Of a stretch of 8,064 nucleotides of DNA, positions 1 through 8,030 are shown piece by piece (the first letter of the stretch is position 1; every line of letters starts with the position of its first letter). This DNA is from an uncultured Collinsella sp. (GTDB taxonomy: Bacteria; Actinomycetota; Coriobacteriia; Coriobacteriales; Coriobacteriaceae). Position numbers and translations under genes: made by a program. The stretch covers positions 1 to 8,064 of the forward strand of contig CAAFQT010000141.1 of the NCBI GenBank assembly GCA_900765185.1, in the 5' to 3' direction. Below the pieces are notes generated by a model that saw only the letters and a program-made list of their open reading frames with translations, was not told the DNA's origin and did no database searches.

Positions 1-82
1 CGGCATTTTCCCAGTTGAAGGAACGGTGGAGATGTGTTTCGATGGGTCAGATTCGTGTCGTTCCGAAAAGACCGTGAACCTT

Positions 83-111
83 TTGTGGGACGCGCGGTGC
101 CGTGGTACCAT
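83..111 (+). promoter_or_regulatory. Putative sigma70-type promoter of rpmE
   Basis: A -35 like TTGTGG (83-88) and a -10 like TACCAT (106-111) are separated by exactly 17 bases, which puts the transcription start near 118. That would give a leader of about 78 bases before the rpmE start codon, containing two hairpins. The hexamers match the consensus at 3/6 and 4/6 positions. The call rests on spacing and placement and is not a strong match. Confidence 0.5.
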
Positions 112-117
112 AGCCGA

Positions 118-195
118 GTTTGTTGTCTTGGTCGGAAACCAAGACGCCTTATGCGCTGATCGGTAACCAGCGCCTGACTAATAAGGAGTCCTACC
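118..195 (+). promoter_or_regulatory. Structured 5' leader of rpmE, candidate L31 autoregulatory leader
   Basis: Two consecutive hairpins lie between the predicted transcription start and the rpmE ribosome binding site. The first has a perfect 8-bp stem, GTCTTGGT (125-132) with ACCAAGAC (138-145), and a 5-base CGGAA loop. The second pairs GCGCTG (153-158) with CAGCGC (168-173). Neither is followed by a T tract, so they are not simple terminators. The ribosome binding site AAGGAG (183-188) starts 10 bases after the second stem. Ribosomal protein genes are often repressed by their own product binding such leaders, and leader families for L31, including one named for Coriobacteria, have been described as I recall. 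Assigning this leader to that family is inference and needs a covariance-model search. Confidence 0.5.
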
Positions 196-609
196 ATGAA
201 GCAGGGTATCCATCCCCAGTATGTCGAGTGCACGGTGACGTGCTCCTGCGGCAACACCTTCAAGACGCACGCTACCGTGTCCGAGATGAAGGTCGAGCTT
301 TGCAACGAGTGCCACCCGTTCTACACCGGCCAGCAGAAGTTCGTCGACACCGGTGGACGCGTCCAGCGCTTCGCCGACAAGTTCGGTGGCGCCGCTGCCG
401 CCCAGCTCAAGAAGGCTGAGGAGGCCAAGGCTGCCAAGGCCGCCAAGGCTGCTGAGGCCGAGGCCGCTCGCAAGGCCGCCGCTGAGGCTAAGGCTGCCGA
501 GAAGGCTAAGCGTGCCGCTAAGTTCGCCGAGGAGGCTGCTAAGCAGGCCGCCGAGGCTCCCGTCGAGGAGGCCGCTGCCGAGGCCGAGACCACCGAGGCT
601 GCTGAGTAA
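196..609 (+). CDS. rpmE: Ribosomal protein bL31 with long Ala/Lys/Glu-rich C-terminal tail
   Basis: This is bL31 of the large ribosomal subunit, located near the central protuberance where it helps bridge the two subunits. The first 65 residues of 137 are a typical L31: MKQGIHPQY at the N-terminus, then the zinc-binding cysteines C16, C18, C36 and C39, followed by HPFYTG and a final FADKFGG. The four cysteines mark it as the zinc-containing (C+) form. E. coli L31 has only 70 residues. Here about 72 more residues (66-137) follow, almost entirely Ala, Lys and Glu, shifting from Lys-rich to Glu-rich towards the end. The tail is probably a long charged helix or disordered. The start is fixed by AAGGAG at 183-188, 7 bases upstream. 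The gene stands alone between its own promoter/leader and a strong terminator. The identification is very secure; the role of the tail is unknown. Confidence 0.97.
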   Translation: MKQGIHPQYVECTVTCSCGNTFKTHATVSEMKVELCNECHPFYTGQQKFVDTGGRVQRFADKFGGAAAAQLKKAEEAKAAKAAKAAEAEAARKAAAEAKAAEKAKRAAKFAEEAAKQAAEAPVEEAAAEAETTEAAE

Positions 610-643
610 ATAGCTCGCTGAGCAAACACTCGCATTCATGGCT

Positions 644-687
644 AAAGGGCCGCGTATCCATTTGGGTGCGCGGCCCTTTTCCTTTAT
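644..687 (+). terminator. Intrinsic terminator of rpmE
   Basis: A perfect 11-bp stem, AAAGGGCCGCG (644-654) with CGCGGCCCTTT (669-679), is extended inward by about five more pairs including G-U, leaving a tiny loop around 660-663. It is followed by the T-rich run TTTTCCTTTATT. It lies 34 bases after the rpmE stop. Its loop-side half is nearly identical to that of the terminator at 5035-5063. Confidence 0.93.
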
Positions 688-808
688 TGGTGCAAACGAA
701 CCTGTCTCCATGGCACCAGATTGGTACGAAGGGGACGGATTGGTTTGCGCCAAATGGCAGAGAGACAGCGTTTTCCCAGATAAAAGCTGTCAAATTAAAC
801 CAGTCCCT
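687..808. repeat. REP/BIME-like cluster of imperfect inverted repeats
   Basis: Five diverged copies of a word close to GGGGACAGGTTT occur in alternating orientation. They are AACCTGTCTCC (699-709, minus), GGGGACGGATTG (731-742, plus), AGAGACAGCGTT (761-772, plus), AAAAGCTGTCA (782-792, minus) and AAACCAGTCCCT (797-808, minus). They build two adjacent hairpins. One has an outer 11-bp stem (687-697 with 743-753, one G-U) and an inner stem (702-709 with 731-738). The other pairs GACAGC (764-769) with GCTGTC (786-791), and TTTT with AAAA inside it. The stretch is richer in A and T than the flanking genes and has no convincing reading frame. Together with the palindrome and promoter candidates it fills most of the 345-base gene-free gap 610-954. 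An origin as an interspersed palindromic repeat is inference from one copy. Confidence 0.5.
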
Positions 809-810
809 TT

Positions 811-840
811 TTGGCAGGTCGGTCGGGTCGTAGTTATTAC
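811..840 (+). promoter_or_regulatory. Possible promoter of secA-prfB
   Basis: TTGGCA (811-816) matches the -35 consensus at 5/6 positions, and TATTAC (835-840) is a fair -10 after an 18-base spacer. The predicted start is near 847, giving a leader of about 108 bases. Three GGTCG repeats occupy the spacer (817-830) and a palindrome sits at the predicted start (845-860), which would suit a repressor. The -35 overlaps the end of the repeat cluster. Other weak promoter-like words exist closer to secA (for example near 878-907), so this is tentative. Confidence 0.35.
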
Positions 841-844
841 GTGG

Positions 845-860
845 CGGTCGAGGTCGACCG
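845..860. promoter_or_regulatory. Palindrome upstream of secA, possible operator
   Basis: CGGTCGA (845-851) and TCGACCG (854-860) are perfect inverted repeats with only GG between them. The spacing is too tight for a stable RNA loop, so a dimeric DNA-binding protein site is likelier than an RNA hairpin. GGTCG occurs five times within 817-856. No regulator can be named from the window. Confidence 0.35.
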
Positions 861-954
861 TATAGGCCGCGTCCTGTTTGGCTAAAGTACATTTATCTGT
901 GTTTAACTCGCCCGAGGCTGCATGGCGTGGGCGATGGCCAAAAAGGAAAACCAC

Positions 955-3761
<2,807 letters not shown>

Positions 3762-3762
<1 letters not shown>

Positions 3763-4910
3763 TGGCTGAGGCTTTAGAGGTAACGCCCGCCGAGCTGGAC
3801 GCGTTTGCGGACCGGCTCGGTGAGGTCGAGTCGTATCTCCACCTGGACGAGAAGCGTACCCGCGTGTTCGAGCTCGAGGCCAAAAGTGTTGCCCCTGGCT
3901 TTTGGGATGACGCCGACGCCGCCCGTGCCACCATGGAGGAGATCGCGCGCACCAAGGAAGATATCGCTGCCGTGGACACCGCGCGCGGCGAGCTTTCCGA
4001 TGCCCGCGCCGCGCTGGAGCTTGCCGAGGAGATGGGGGATGACCCCGACGCCGCCGCCCTTCGCGAGGAGGCTGCAGCCACGGCTGAGCGCCTGGCCCGT
4101 GCCATCGATGAGCTTGAGCTTTCGAGCTGGTTTACCGGTGAGTTCGATCACGGCGATGCCATTGTGACCATCAAGCCCGGACAGGGTGGTCTGGAGGCCC
4201 AGGACTGGACCTTCATGCTCTTTAAGATGTACATGAAGTACTGCCAGCGTCGCGGCTGGAAGGTCACCATCAACGACTGTCCCGCGGCCGAGGTCATCGG
4301 CATTGACCGTGCGACCTTTACCGTCGAGGGCAAGGACGCATTTGGCATGCTGCGCGCCGAGGCCGGCGTCCACCGCTTGGTTCGCATTAGCCCCACCGAC
4401 GACAAGAAGCGCCGCCAGACCACGTTTGCCGGCGTCGAGGTCATCCCCGTGCTACCCGATGATATCGACATCGAGATCAGTCCCGATGACATCCGCGTGG
4501 ACGTGTACCACGCGAGCGGCCCGGGCGGTCAGGGCGTCAACACCACCGACTCCGCCGTGCGCGTGACGCATTTTCCCAGCGGTATTGTGGTCACCTGCCA
4601 AAACGAGCGCAGCCAGATTCAGAACAAGGCCGCGTGCATGCAGATCCTCAAGGCTCGCCTGTACGAGATTGAGCTCGAGAAGCGCGCCGAGGCGCTCGAT
4701 GAGATCCGCGGACCCAAGACCACGATTGGTTTTGGCAACCAGATTCGCAGCTACGTGCTCTACCCGTACCAGATGGTCAAGGACTTACGCACGGGCGTGG
4801 AGACCAGCAATGTCGAGGCCGTCCTTGACGATGGCGACCTGGACCCGTTTGTTATTGGCTACCATCGCTGGGCTACCGGCAACGCCGATGCAGAAGGCTC
4901 GGAGGTCTAA
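3762..4910 (+). CDS. prfB: Peptide chain release factor 2 (RF2), without programmed frameshift
   Basis: RF2 enters the ribosomal A site at UGA and UAA and triggers peptide release. The 382 residues show an N-terminal helical domain (about 1-110), the PCRF-type motif GLEAQDW (about 143-149), the codon-recognition loop (210-222) and the catalytic GGQ at 255-257 in GPGGQGVN. Q257 is the residue normally methylated by PrmC. The C-terminus (NERSQIQNK, YPYQMVKDLRT) resembles actinobacterial RF2. Two features stand out. The reading frame is continuous through the usual frameshift site: codons 25-28 are TAT CTC CAC CTG, with no in-frame TGA. The recognition tripeptide is S210-P211-T212 instead of SPF, and Q219 replaces a commonly conserved His. 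The ATG overlaps the secA stop (TAATG), with GGCAGGA (3748-3754) as ribosome binding site inside secA, which implies cotranscription and translational coupling. RF2, not RF1, is indicated by overall similarity and the Ser-Pro motif. Confidence 0.96.
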
Positions 4911-4971
4911 AACATCGGGTGGCTTCAAGCCGATGCCAAGCCCAACGGTTGGACGGGTTTGTATCCAGAAT

Positions 4972-4995
4972 AAACCCTGCGCAGGGGTGGTTTTT
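4972..4995 (+). terminator. Possible terminator of secA-prfB
   Basis: AAACC (4972-4976) pairs with GGTTT (4989-4993) around the self-complementary CTGCGCAG (4977-4984). Alternatively the 12-base perfect palindrome CCCTGCGCAGGG (4975-4986) folds. Five Ts (4991-4995) close it. It lies 62 bases after the prfB stop. The hairpin is weaker than the one at 5035-5063, and the T run partly belongs to the stem. Confidence 0.5.
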
Positions 4996-5015
4996 GTCCG
5001 GCGAATCGGTAGAAT
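4987..5015 (+). promoter_or_regulatory. Weak promoter candidate for the YitT-family gene
   Basis: TAGAAT (5010-5015) matches the -10 consensus at 5/6, but the -35 at 17 bases upstream (GTGGTT, 4987-4992) is poor. It would start transcription near 5022, upstream of the terminator hairpin at 5035-5063, so the transcript would have to read through that hairpin. Low confidence. Confidence 0.22.
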
Positions 5016-5034
5016 CGAATACAAGAAGAAGTTC

Positions 5035-5063
5035 AAAGCGCATCCGTTTGGGTGCGCTTTTTT
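5035..5063 (+). terminator. Strong intrinsic terminator or attenuator before the YitT-family gene
   Basis: An 11-bp stem with one G-U pair, AAAGCGCATCC (5035-5045) with GGGTGCGCTTT (5050-5060), has a GTTT loop and a run of six Ts (5058-5063). The ribosome binding site of the next gene, GAGGGAGG, begins at 5064, directly after the T run, so no promoter can fit between them. It may end secA-prfB transcripts, regulate the downstream gene by readthrough, or both. Confidence 0.85.
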
Positions 5064-5075
5064 GAGGGAGGCAGC

Positions 5076-5966
5076 ATGGCATATCGTCTGGACATCAAGC
5101 GCATTCTTTCGATGAACTTCTTTCACGACCTGCCCCAGATCATGTTGGGGTGTGCCTTGGCCGCCATCGCGACCGACTTGTTTTTGATTCCCAACGGTCT
5201 TGCCGCCGGTGGCGTTACGGGCCTTGCCACCATTATCCAGGCGGTCGGCGCGGCGCGCGGCCTATCGCTTCCCGTTGGTATTCAGACGATCGTGATGAAC
5301 GCCTTGCTGTTGTTGGTCGTTATGCGCGAGGGCGGCATGTTCTACGTGGTGCAGACCGCGACGGGCTTTGTGCTGCTGGGCTTCTTTACCGATCTGTTCG
5401 CCCCGTTTGTAGCACCTCTGGCGGATGCGGACCTGATGCTCCCTGCCATGTGGGGCGGCATTATTACGGGCATCGGTTACGGCATGGTGTTGCGCGCCGG
5501 CGCCAACACCGGCGGCTCGGACACGATTGGCCAAATCATCTCGCGTAACACCTCGCTGCCGGTGGGCTCGACCGTCATGGCGATCGATGTTGCCGTATGC
5601 GCGCTATCGGCTCCGGTCTTTTCAATCGAAAACGCACTGTATGCAGGCCTTTCGATGGTCATTAGCGGCTACGTGATCGATGCCGTGGTCGATGGTGGCA
5701 ACAAACGCCGTATGGTACTCATCATCTCGGACAAGTTCCCTGATATCGCTGCCGATATCATGTATGGCCTGGGTCGTGGTTGTACCAAGTTTAAGGCGAC
5801 TGGCATGTATTCGGGTGCCGAGAAGCCAGTGATTATGGTCATCGTGAGCCGTCGAGAGCTCAATACCCTCAAGACGATCGTGCGCGAGCGCGATCCTCAT
5901 GCCATCGTGACGGTTGCCGACGTTACGGAAGCCTTCGGCGAGGGATTCAAGGACATTAGCGCGTAG
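5076..5966 (+). CDS. YitT family (DUF161/DUF2179) membrane protein
   Basis: This is a 296-residue integral membrane protein of a widespread family whose transport or signalling role is not established. Roughly six to seven hydrophobic segments can be read (about 21-40, 45-60, 68-84, 91-111, 124-141, 163-184, 187-204). The family signature follows segment five as GANTGGSDTIGQII (142-155). After KRR (210-212) comes a soluble C-terminal domain of the DUF2179 type (about 211-290), with RGCTKFKATGMYSG, VSRRELNTLKTIV and DVTEAFGEGF. I chose ATG 5076, giving MAYRLDIKR, because GAGGGAGG (5064-5071) is well placed. A GTG at 5052 would add eight residues encoded inside the terminator stem and is unlikely. 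The family call is secure, the function is not. The gene stands alone and has no clear terminator after it. Confidence 0.9.
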   Translation: MAYRLDIKRILSMNFFHDLPQIMLGCALAAIATDLFLIPNGLAAGGVTGLATIIQAVGAARGLSLPVGIQTIVMNALLLLVVMREGGMFYVVQTATGFVLLGFFTDLFAPFVAPLADADLMLPAMWGGIITGIGYGMVLRAGANTGGSDTIGQIISRNTSLPVGSTVMAIDVAVCALSAPVFSIENALYAGLSMVISGYVIDAVVDGGNKRRMVLIISDKFPDIAADIMYGLGRGCTKFKATGMYSGAEKPVIMVIVSRRELNTLKTIVRERDPHAIVTVADVTEAFGEGFKDISA

Positions 5967-6059
5967 GGTCGACCGCGTTCCATCCAAAAGACGTTCACAT
6001 TGATAAACCGTTTCATCAGCGGTTCTGCCTGCTAAATTGTTCAGATAATGATAAAAACT

Positions 6060-6088
6060 CTGGTAAAGCCATCAGTTTCCAGCATAAT
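6060..6088 (+). promoter_or_regulatory. Possible promoter of the transketolase gene pair
   Basis: CATAAT (6083-6088, 5/6 match) follows CTGGTA (6060-6065, 3/6) after exactly 17 bases, with a predicted start near 6095 and a leader of about 80 bases. The surrounding 208-base gap (5967-6174) is clearly A/T-richer than the genes. A second -10-like GATAAT (6044-6049) has no good -35. A short inverted repeat (AACCG 6006-6010, CGGTT 6020-6024) lies upstream with no T tract. Confidence 0.4.
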
Positions 6089-6174
6089 GAATGACGTACG
6101 TGCATTGCGGCTGTGTTGGGATTACCTTTCCGTGCCGTGCGCATTTTGTCTAATGAGGATGAAAGGAAGGCACA

Positions 6175-7005
6175 ATGAGCGACGAAGAGCTCAAAAAGGT
6201 TGCCAACGAGGTAAGGAAGGGCATCGTCACCGGCGTGCACGCTGCCAAGTCCGGCCACCCGGGCGGTTCGCTCGGCGCTGCCGACATCATGACCTATCTG
6301 TATTTTGAGGAAATGAACGTCGACCCGGCCGATCCCCGCAAGGCAGACCGCGACCGCTTTGTGCTCTCCAAGGGCCACTGCGCACCCGGCCTGTATGCCG
6401 TGCTCGCCGAGCGCGGGTTCTTCCCCAAGGAGGACCTGGAGACGCTGCGCCATATTGGCAGCCACCTGCAGGGCCACCCCAACATGAACGACACCCCGGG
6501 CGTGGACATGTCCACCGGGTCGCTGGGCCAGGGCATCTCCGCCGCCGTCGGGATGGCCGTCGCCGCCAAGCACTGGGGCGACGACTACCGCACCTATGCC
6601 CTGCTGGGCGACGGCGAGAGCGAGGAGGGCCAAGTCTGGGAGGCGGCCATGTTCGCCGGCAACCAGGGCCTCGACAACCTCTGCGTGATCGTCGACCATA
6701 ACGGCCTGCAGATCGACGGCCCCGTCGAGGAGGTCAACGACCCCATGCCGCTCGCCGACAAGTTCCGCGCCTTCAAGTTCCATGTGGTGGAGCTCGCCGA
6801 CGGCAACGACTTCGACCAGATCCGCGCCGCCTTTGCCGAGGCCCGCGCCACCAAGGGTCAGCCGACCGCCATTATCGCCGAGACCACGAAGGGCAAGGGC
6901 GTCTCCTTTATGGAGAACCAGGTGGGTTGGCACGGTAAGGCCCCCAACGATGAACAGTTTGAGCAGGCCATGGCAGAGCTCACGGCCGCCGGAGAGGAGC
7001 TCTAG
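6175..7005 (+). CDS. tkt: Transketolase, N-terminal (TPP-binding) subunit
   Basis: This is the first half of a split transketolase, which moves two-carbon ketol units between sugar phosphates in the non-oxidative pentose phosphate pathway. The 276 residues correspond to the pyrophosphate-binding domain. The active-site histidines are in SGHPGG (H28), SKGH (H68) and QGHP (H101). GSLGQG lies at 115-120. The TPP/metal motif is G145-D146-G147-E148 with N176 in VDHNG. A full-length bacterial enzyme has about 660 residues; the rest is encoded by the next gene, one base downstream. The ribosome binding site AAAGGA (6162-6167) is 7 bases before the ATG. Because the stop TAG is followed immediately by a good ribosome binding site and start, this is a genuine two-subunit form and not a recent frameshift. 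A specialised two-subunit relative (for example of apulose- or sulfosugar-transketolase type) cannot be excluded, but nothing nearby suggests such a pathway. Confidence 0.93.
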   Translation: MSDEELKKVANEVRKGIVTGVHAAKSGHPGGSLGAADIMTYLYFEEMNVDPADPRKADRDRFVLSKGHCAPGLYAVLAERGFFPKEDLETLRHIGSHLQGHPNMNDTPGVDMSTGSLGQGISAAVGMAVAAKHWGDDYRTYALLGDGESEEGQVWEAAMFAGNQGLDNLCVIVDHNGLQIDGPVEEVNDPMPLADKFRAFKFHVVELADGNDFDQIRAAFAEARATKGQPTAIIAETTKGKGVSFMENQVGWHGKAPNDEQFEQAMAELTAAGEEL

Positions 7006-7006
7006 G

Positions 7007-7948
7007 ATGGCAGACGTCAAGAAAATCGCCACGCGTGTAAGCTACGGCGAGGCCCTCGTCGAGCTCGCCAACGAGCACGATGACTTTGTGGTCCTCGACG
7101 CCGACCTGGCCGCCGCCACGCAGACCGGTAAGTTTAAGGCCGCTTGCCCCGACCGCTTCTTCGATGTGGGCATTGCCGAGAGCAACCTGATGGGCGTCGC
7201 CGCCGGTATCGCGACCACCGGTCGCGTTGCCTTCGCGAGCAGCTTTGCCATGTTTGCCGCCGGCCGCGCCTTTGAGCAGGTCCGCAACTCCATCGGCTAT
7301 CCGCACCTTAATGTTAAGATCGGTGCCACGCACGCCGGTATCTCGGTGGGCGAGGATGGCGCCACGCACCAGTGCTGCGAGGATATCGCCCTGATGCGTG
7401 TCATCCCCGGTATGACCGTGATCGTTCCCGCCGACGACATCGAGGCCCGTGCCGTGACGCGCGCCGCCTACGAGTGCGACGGCCCCGTGTACATGCGCTT
7501 CGCCCGTCTGGCCTCGCCGGTTATCAACGACCCCGAGACCTACAAGTTCGAGGTGGGCAGGGGCATCGTCATGCGCGAGGGCACCGACGTCACCATCATC
7601 GCCTGCGGCCTGATGGTCGGCGAGGCGCTCGAGGCCGCTGAGCAGCTCGCTGCCGAGGGCATCGATGCCGAGGTCATCAACATGCACACCATCAAGCCCA
7701 TCGATGCCGACCTGATCGTCAAGAGCGCCACCAAGACCGGCCACGTCGTGACCGTCGAGGAGCACTCTGTGATCGGTGGCCTGGGCAGCGCCGTTGCCGA
7801 CGTCCTGTGCGAGCAGTGCCCGACACCGCTCAAGAAGATCGGCGTCAACGACACCTTCGGTGAGTCTGGCCCGGGTGCCGAGCTCTTGCACAAGTATGGC
7901 CTGGACGCCGCCAACATCGTGGCGACCACCAAGGAGTTCTTGGCATAA
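7007..7948 (+). CDS. tkt: Transketolase, C-terminal (pyrimidine-binding and C-terminal domain) subunit
   Basis: This is the partner of the preceding gene. The 313 residues contain the pyrimidine-binding domain (about 5-170) and the transketolase C-terminal domain (about 185-313). E58 in GIAESNL is the glutamate that activates the TPP aminopyrimidine. The segment SSFAMFAAGRAFEQVRNS (78-95) and the substrate/cofactor loop THAGISVGEDGATHQ (108-122) are typical of two-subunit transketolases and resemble those in pyruvate dehydrogenase E1-beta and DXS. The C-terminal domain shows NMHTIKPID (225-233) and EEHSVIGGLGSAVAD (251-265). The start at ATG 7007 is one base after the upstream stop, with AGAGGAG (6993-6999) 7 bases before it inside the upstream gene, so the two subunits should be made coupled and in similar amounts. 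Neither subunit is expected to be active alone, because the active site forms at their interface. Confidence 0.94.
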   Translation: MADVKKIATRVSYGEALVELANEHDDFVVLDADLAAATQTGKFKAACPDRFFDVGIAESNLMGVAAGIATTGRVAFASSFAMFAAGRAFEQVRNSIGYPHLNVKIGATHAGISVGEDGATHQCCEDIALMRVIPGMTVIVPADDIEARAVTRAAYECDGPVYMRFARLASPVINDPETYKFEVGRGIVMREGTDVTIIACGLMVGEALEAAEQLAAEGIDAEVINMHTIKPIDADLIVKSATKTGHVVTVEEHSVIGGLGSAVADVLCEQCPTPLKKIGVNDTFGESGPGAELLHKYGLDAANIVATTKEFLA

Positions 7949-7992
7949 GGCAAGACGAGGCAAAGTATCGCCTCAGCAACCGTATGCAATCC

Positions 7993-8030
7993 AAAACAGG
8001 GGCGTCCTCAAAGAGGACGCCCCTGTTTTT
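7993..8030 (+). terminator. Intrinsic terminator after the transketolase pair
   Basis: A perfect 17-bp stem (7993-8009 with 8013-8029) has an AAA loop; the core is GGGGCGTCCTC with GAGGACGCCCC, and it ends in TTTTT (8026-8030). The matching A run on the other side (7993-7996) would give a T tract on the minus strand, so it may serve both directions. Whether a minus-strand gene ends just beyond the window cannot be seen. Confidence 0.95.

Noticed and set aside
2..172. Open frame from the window edge to the TAA at 170-172, which could be the end of an upstream gene
   Set aside because: It overlaps the probable rpmE promoter and leader, its translation shows no recognisable family, and other frames close early. 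It cannot be supported.
406..606. The repetitive GCC/AAG/GAG codons as a DNA tandem repeat or CRISPR-like array
   Set aside because: The repetition is at amino-acid level (Ala, Lys, Glu) with varied codons. There are no fixed-length units or spacers.
178..753. Minus-strand 191-codon frame opposite rpmE, rich in Gly, Leu and Ser
   Set aside because: It is the mirror of the Ala/Lys/Glu codons of the L31 tail and runs through the rpmE terminator, with no family resemblance.
922..954. Upstream in-frame ATG codons of secA at 922 and 934
   Set aside because: They have weaker or too-close ribosome binding sites. The added residues MAWAMAKKENH do not look like a SecA N-terminus, whereas ATG 955 has AAGGA at ideal spacing and gives normal SecA numbering.
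4911..5034. A known riboswitch between prfB and the YitT-family gene
   Set aside because: Short hairpins are present, but I recognise no conserved riboswitch core. Only terminator-like elements are supported.
5052..5075. GTG start for the YitT-family protein at 5052
   Set aside because: The extra eight codons lie inside the terminator stem, its T run and the ribosome binding site, and ATG 5076 is well supported.
6980..7963. Long minus-strand open frames opposite both transketolase genes (also 6016-7032)
   Set aside because: These have the same cause as above: strong codon bias in the sense genes, compositionally biased translations, and no credible ribosome binding sites.
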